Shown here: one piece after another, positions 59,421 through 64,000 of the stretch
Numbering within the stretch: position 1 is the first letter of the stretch
How the letters are laid out: each line of letters opens with the position of its first letter
Assembly (NCBI GenBank): GCA_030141605.1
Contig: JAQGDQ010000494.1
Location: forward strand, 64,001 to 128,000
From: Tubiluchus corallicola
Taxonomy: Eukaryota > Priapulida > Priapulimorpha > Priapulimorphida > Tubiluchidae
Length of the DNA stretch: 64,000 nucleotides
Direction: 5' to 3'
Notes under the pieces: model-generated
What the model was told of the DNA's origin: nothing
Databases searched by the model: none
The model's input: the letters and a program-made list of their open reading frames with translations, nothing else
Translations under genes and position numbers: made by a program

Positions 59421-59654
59421 ATGTGTCATTCTTGCTTTCTAATGCCGTTTAAGAAGTCGGCGGGAGGTATGCGTCCTTCAAGAATTACACGCTTTTTCAC
59501 TTTCGTTTGCGAGAAATTTGGGACAGATGATGAATTTTTCACTGAAATATGCGAATATTTGCGGCGCAGAGACGTTCTGTTTGCAAAAATATGTTGTTGT
59601 GATTGTTGTCGCATCGCCTTGGGGTTTAGTATTCTCTCAAATATGCGATCATAG
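59421..59654 (+). CDS. possible exon of a small cysteine-rich protein
   Basis: An open frame of 77 codons starts at an ATG directly after an acceptor-like sequence (TTGGTTCTGTTACAG, ending 59420). It contains eight Cys, including a Cys-Cys-Cys-Asp-Cys-Cys cluster near residues 58-63, and an acidic/aromatic middle part (FGTDDEFFTEICEYLRRRD). The frame is also open upstream to 59322 and there encodes a hydrophobic stretch (LYVLAFSSLLVLLQ) that would make a good signal sequence, but it lacks an ATG. I recognise no family; it may be chance. Confidence 0.2.
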   Translation: MCHSCFLMPFKKSAGGMRPSRITRFFTFVCEKFGTDDEFFTEICEYLRRRDVLFAKICCCDCCRIALGFSILSNMRS

Positions 59655-59990
59655 ATTCACTATGGCTACCGTTTTACACCATACTCTGTTCACTGTACAA
59701 TGATTACGAATTTTTGCTGTAGACAGAGACTGTATACGAGTTTTATACATTTTTGTTGCAATAAAAAGGCAACGCTGTCGTATTATACTGTTCACTGTAC
59801 AATGATTAAAAATTTTACTGTAAATAGCCTGTATACGAGTTTTCTACATTTTTGTTACCATAAAAATGGTATATGAGTTCTAGTTTGATACGTTTGCTGT
59901 TTTTATCACTTTTTATCCACCGAAATCAAAGATCAAGAACTTGATGTTCATCTGTATTCAGCTGTCTTTACTCAAGCTTTTTATTTTAGA

Positions 59991-60006
59991 GAGAGCGAGA
60001 GAAGTG

Positions 60007-60081
<75 letters not shown>

Positions 60082-60125
60082 TTGAGAGCGAGAAAGAGAA
60101 AGATTGAGAGAGAGAGAAAGGGAAG
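59991..60125. repeat. (GA)n microsatellite
   Basis: About 33 perfect GA units followed by imperfect GA/GAAA sequence. Confidence 0.95.
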
Positions 60126-61169
60126 AGGAAGACAGAGCCAATTTTTTGCTAATTATTGTACAAATTTTACTTTTGGTTTGCAGCTGACGTTTTTCCGTGA
60201 AATTGCTCATATTTTTGCAATTTATGAGCATTTTATAGTTTCGTTGCGAAATGATATCTGTGTGCACTCATGCAGCATTTCCTCGTGTTTTTATAGCGTT
60301 ATAATGATACTTGTAACAACAAAACTTCTTCACATCAAGGCACAATCCTGTTGTTTTTAGAAGCGTAGTGTTAGCATAATCAAGGCACAACTCTGTTGTT
60401 TTTGGAAGTAAAGTGTTAAGATAATCCGTAGTTTAGATAACCTTCTCGATTTCAACACTTTAATTTGGTAACCGTTTAAAATTGTTTTGCTTACCTTGGT
60501 TTTGTGAGTTTATATGTTATTGTAATGGTTACGACTGAAGATTTCCCGTTTTGCTGACTCTGCGCCTTGACCATGACTTTTTATAGAGAGTAGAAGGTGA
60601 TCCAGGGTCTTTAGTTGCGCTTAACTAATGTTTCTTGGAAGATTTCATGGATGTACAATAATAAGGAGTCTTTATACTAATTACACAAGTCTTTATTACA
60701 TGAATAATAAGCCTTTTCACACTTTCGTTGTGCGCACGCGCAGTTGCTGTAGGTCAAAGGTTAAATGTACTGCAGCAACTACAACCGTCACGTGACATGT
60801 GGGTAAAACAAAGCTGTCTGCCACGACTTTACTTAATTATGCATTAGTCTGTACGTAGAGTGATTTACTAGCAGGATCTTGCTTGGGAACAAGAAAAAAA
60901 ATGAAATAGGTAAAGTTCTAGCTATGTGTTAAAACTGTTACTATTACAACAGCATGGTCAGCAAGGCGTTGTTAAGTGTACACAAATGCACTGTCTGGTG
61001 CACTTAACCTTTGACGTTTTCACGATGATTGTCAATTGCGGGAATTGAGAAAAGGCTTGTTCTTCTTGAAATTTAACCCAAACTACGGTGTGCCCTCTGG
61101 TGGCGCGTTTACTTGCATGTCAGTAGTGGAACTACAGGAAGAGTAACACCTGCAGTTTACTAACCGTGT
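60126..61169. other. no supported gene
   Basis: 60980-61060 is similar to 49315-49410 (ACCTTTGACGTTTTCACGAT here). A short direct repeat around CAAGGCACAA(T/C)(C)CTGTTGTTTTT occurs at about 60337-60358 and 60380-60401. Confidence 0.4.
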
Positions 61170-61182
61170 CGCATATACAAAC

Positions 61183-61265
61183 ATGATGACGACGACGATG
61201 ATGATAATGGTGATGACGGCGACGACGACGACGACGACGATGATGATGATGATGATGATGATGAT
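61183..61265. repeat. (GAT/GAC)n microsatellite
   Basis: GAC and GAT triplets for about 80 bp, ending in a pure GAT run. Confidence 0.95.
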
Positions 61266-61569
61266 ATAGATCAAAACATCACTTGCAAGTGCAAATTTTT
61301 AGTTTTATCTGGCCTTTAGCGTACAGAAATGTTATGTCACCTAGTGTTGTGAAGGTTTTATTAACTTTCTGTTGTTCACGTACAGCACTAGCATATTTGT
61401 GTTTTACACTGTTCAAACACTTGTGTGAAGTTTGAACAGAGCTGAACTTGATGCTTTGTTACATAGATTGAGCTCACAAAGCTGCATCCAATCTTGTACT
61501 AGGTGCTTGTTGTTTAACCTTAACGTTTGAGTTGCAAAACTCTCTGTGTTTGTTTGGCACCGATTGTTG

Positions 61570-62019
61570 AAGGAAAAGTAAAGCATTTTTTCACTGGTAG
61601 TGAAGATGCATTGAAATTCTACAATGACAGTGTACACTATTATTTAAAGGAGAAGTACAGCATTTTTCCACTGGTAGTGAAGATGTATTGAAATTCTACA
61701 ATTACGGTGTGCACTATTATTTAAAGGAGAAGTACAACATTTTTCCACTGGTAGTGAAGATGCATTGAAATTCTACAATGACGGTGTACACTATTATTTA
61801 AAGGAGAAGTACAGCATTTTTCCACTGGTAGTGAAGATGCATTGAAATTCTACAATGACGGCGTACACTATTATTTAAAGGAGAAGTACAGCATTTTTCC
61901 ACTGGTAGTGAAGATGCATTGAAATTCTACAATGACGATGTACACTATTATTTAAAGGAAAAGTACAGCATTTTTCCACTGGTAGGGAAGATGCATTGAA
62001 ATTCCACAATGACGGTGTA
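61570..62019. repeat. 77-bp tandem repeat, about six copies
   Basis: Units start at about 61570, 61647, 61724, 61801, 61878 and 61955. Each contains CATTTTTCCACTGGTAGTGA and GATGCATTGAAATTCTACAA. Inner copies are nearly identical; the outer two are more diverged. Confidence 0.9.
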
Positions 62020-62931
62020 TTGTTTGCTACTAGGGCCCCCTGACTGTTCGAGTCAACAACTCGACAAAAAAGTAAAAAAGTCAACAACAACATTGTTTAC
62101 TTCAACATACCTTGATTTTAAAACAGTGAAATTTGACAGTAATTAATCTCTTGATGGTAATCTATTGTAATAACAACAGCTGCCTATAAATCCAGATTTT
62201 TCCTTTTAGCTGTTCACCTGTGGAATTCTCTTCCGTGAAGTTGTTTCCTTTAGTGTTTCTGCCTCCCACGATTCCAGAACGCCATCAACATTTCCTGTCA
62301 CCTTAATAACTAGTTGTTGTTGCACGAACTGTCTGAACATACATTCATGAATTCTCATCCTTTTCTATTCGTTTTTGAATTCCCATAGTCTTGTTTGGGG
62401 CCATTTGTTTAAAAATATTACAGTAATAATTACACATTTATAATAATGTAGTTGTTTGGAGTCAACTAGTTCATTCTGGCTTTAGGAATATAAGCCTACT
62501 ACACCCGGAATTAATGTGCTGCACCCATATAAAATTTTTCTGTGTCATAACTTCATCTTTCACAACGCCCTCGTAAACAAGCCCATCTTTAAAACGGCGA
62601 TTGTTGTTTTATTATCAGCAGTTTTCTTTTTTTCTTGTTTGAGGCGTTGCTCGTAGCAGACTTTCACTAGAATATGTGTCACTTTTGCAAGGTTCACAAA
62701 ACGCTGTACTTATGCCTTCGAGCGCTGGGGCGCTGTAGTCGTGTAGGAAGACAATTAAAAATGTAACATGACAGTTGTTCGGACAAGATTTTGTCAAGAA
62801 TATAGAATATAGATGTTTTCTTTTTTCTTTTTATTCTTCTGCTTTATTTATCTGTATTCTTATTAATACGCAATGATGGTGGTTAGACATAATGCAGTCA
62901 ACGGTCAATGAAAGGTCAACACCTGTATTTT
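62020..62931. other. no supported gene
   Basis: Only short chance frames and no recognised repeat. Confidence 0.45.
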
Positions 62932-63770
62932 TTAGAGGAAAACCGGATGATTGTGTGAACATTAGTTCAGAATAAACAATGCTCTGAATATTGAAAACTA
63001 CAAAAGCTTTTTTTAAATCAAAGCTTAGATTAAGTAATAATTACCTCGGATACTTAAATTTCGTTAAACTTTCAAAGCTACGCGCGTCTCAGTGAATCTG
63101 CTAAGATTGGCTTTTTGTCACATTCGCGTAGCCGTCAAATAGAAGATGATTTTTCATATGCTGCCCAATTTTCAACTACGGTTAAAAGAGTATACATTTT
63201 AATACAATTAATATTGCAAACGCGTTTTTGATCATTAAATTATAGATTGAAATCTTAATTACCAGCCGGCGAGCCGAACTATCACATCACAAACATGTTG
63301 ACATCACAAACTAACATAATTCTCAACAGCAAAAATATTCCACGACCGTGTTGCACGTGTTTGCGAAAGTCAAAATTCAAGTACATTTCTACAGTAAGAT
63401 ACTCAGTGTGTTGTGCTAAAACTGTGCAAGTTTTAAGACAAAAAAATCAAATTTCAAATTTATCGCTGTGCTCACGTATGAGCTATCGAACGTGTGTAGT
63501 TAGTCACAAACTAGCACATCTGAACTGAGAGGTACAGCACCTGATTCTTGTGCAATGCCTTTCCGAAATACAGGCGCTAGTGCCCGTCAAACTAGCAAAT
63601 GGTGAAATACATGTAACAGCGAAGAACTAGTGATGTGAACGTGAAATTGTGTTTGTGTGGTAACAATTCTTTCACGTAAATCATTTTTGAAAAAAAATGT
63701 TTTCCTTTCAGTATTTTAAAGAGTAGATTTCCTTGCCCTACAGTTAAAGATTGGGTCCGGTTTTGCTTTA
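62932..63770 (-). mobile_element. MITE family 1, copy f, longest copy
   Basis: Left end TTAGAGGAAAACCGGATGAT; right end, reverse-complemented, TAAAGCAAAACCGGACCCAA. Its left part (62935-63110) is the reverse complement of 3780-3946, and its right part matches 46840-47431. It therefore links the short and long versions into one family, at about 840 bp. Confidence 0.75.
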
Positions 63771-64000
63771 AAGTTCACTTCCCCCTTTAAAATAAGACCT
63801 TAGTCAGTTTGGCATTGCCGTTGTTTCAGTGAGATTGTAGGCATTGTTATCCGTTTACATTTCGTCGGTTTACTCAAAGTTTTTTTGCTCTTTTCGTTGT
63901 TCAATAGCCCCTAATTCGTTTCCGTTCGTGTCCTGCTCACACTGCAAAATTGTTGTCAGCTTTTCTGTTCAAAGATTCTATTGTCTAATGGTATATTAAT

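Overview
The window looks like nuclear DNA from an invertebrate animal. It has spliced genes with GT-AG introns, a BCL-2 family gene with an intron right after the BH2 Gly-Gly-Trp, a GAREM-type CABIT exon, a Golgi beta-1,3-glycosyltransferase, TTAGGG-type repeats, and a dense load of non-LTR retrotransposon relics, hAT and pogo-like elements, MITEs and tandem repeats. I cannot name the phylum from sequence alone. Nothing points to bacterial, viral or organellar DNA. All domain and family calls were made by eye.

Layout. 1-8.6 kb holds mostly repeats, including several copies of a MITE family whose ends read AAAACCGG and a retrotransposon C-terminus. 8728-9924 is a single-coding-exon GT31 beta-1,3-galactosyltransferase-like gene. 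11.6-15.7 kb is a tandem-repeat block: a 63-bp satellite, a degenerate telomere-like array sitting inside a dispersed repeat, a pogo-like MITE, and a 1.1-kb mosaic of triplet repeats. 17.0-25.6 kb is a tandem duplication of a small two-coding-exon gene for a very arginine/serine-rich, protamine-like protein. Both copies keep an RFX X-box and a CRE-like half-site at the same spacing from the ATG. Downstream DNA is duplicated with them, and a minisatellite follows whose unit matches the sequence just upstream of the second promoter. 26-29.4 kb is a nest of hAT elements, with one insertion splitting a hAT transposase remnant and flanked by a perfect 8-bp target duplication. 33.9-36.7 kb is a two-coding-exon BCL-2 family gene. 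42.86-43.32 kb is the first coding exon of a GAREM-like CABIT gene. Its remaining exons were not found. From 43.3 kb to the end there is no convincing further gene, only dispersed and tandem repeats, two large inverted-repeat structures, a tRNA-derived SINE and possible intron.

The genes do not form one pathway. The main points of interest are the protamine-like pair with its conserved promoter module, the BCL-2 homologue with an altered BH3, and the layered repeat structures.
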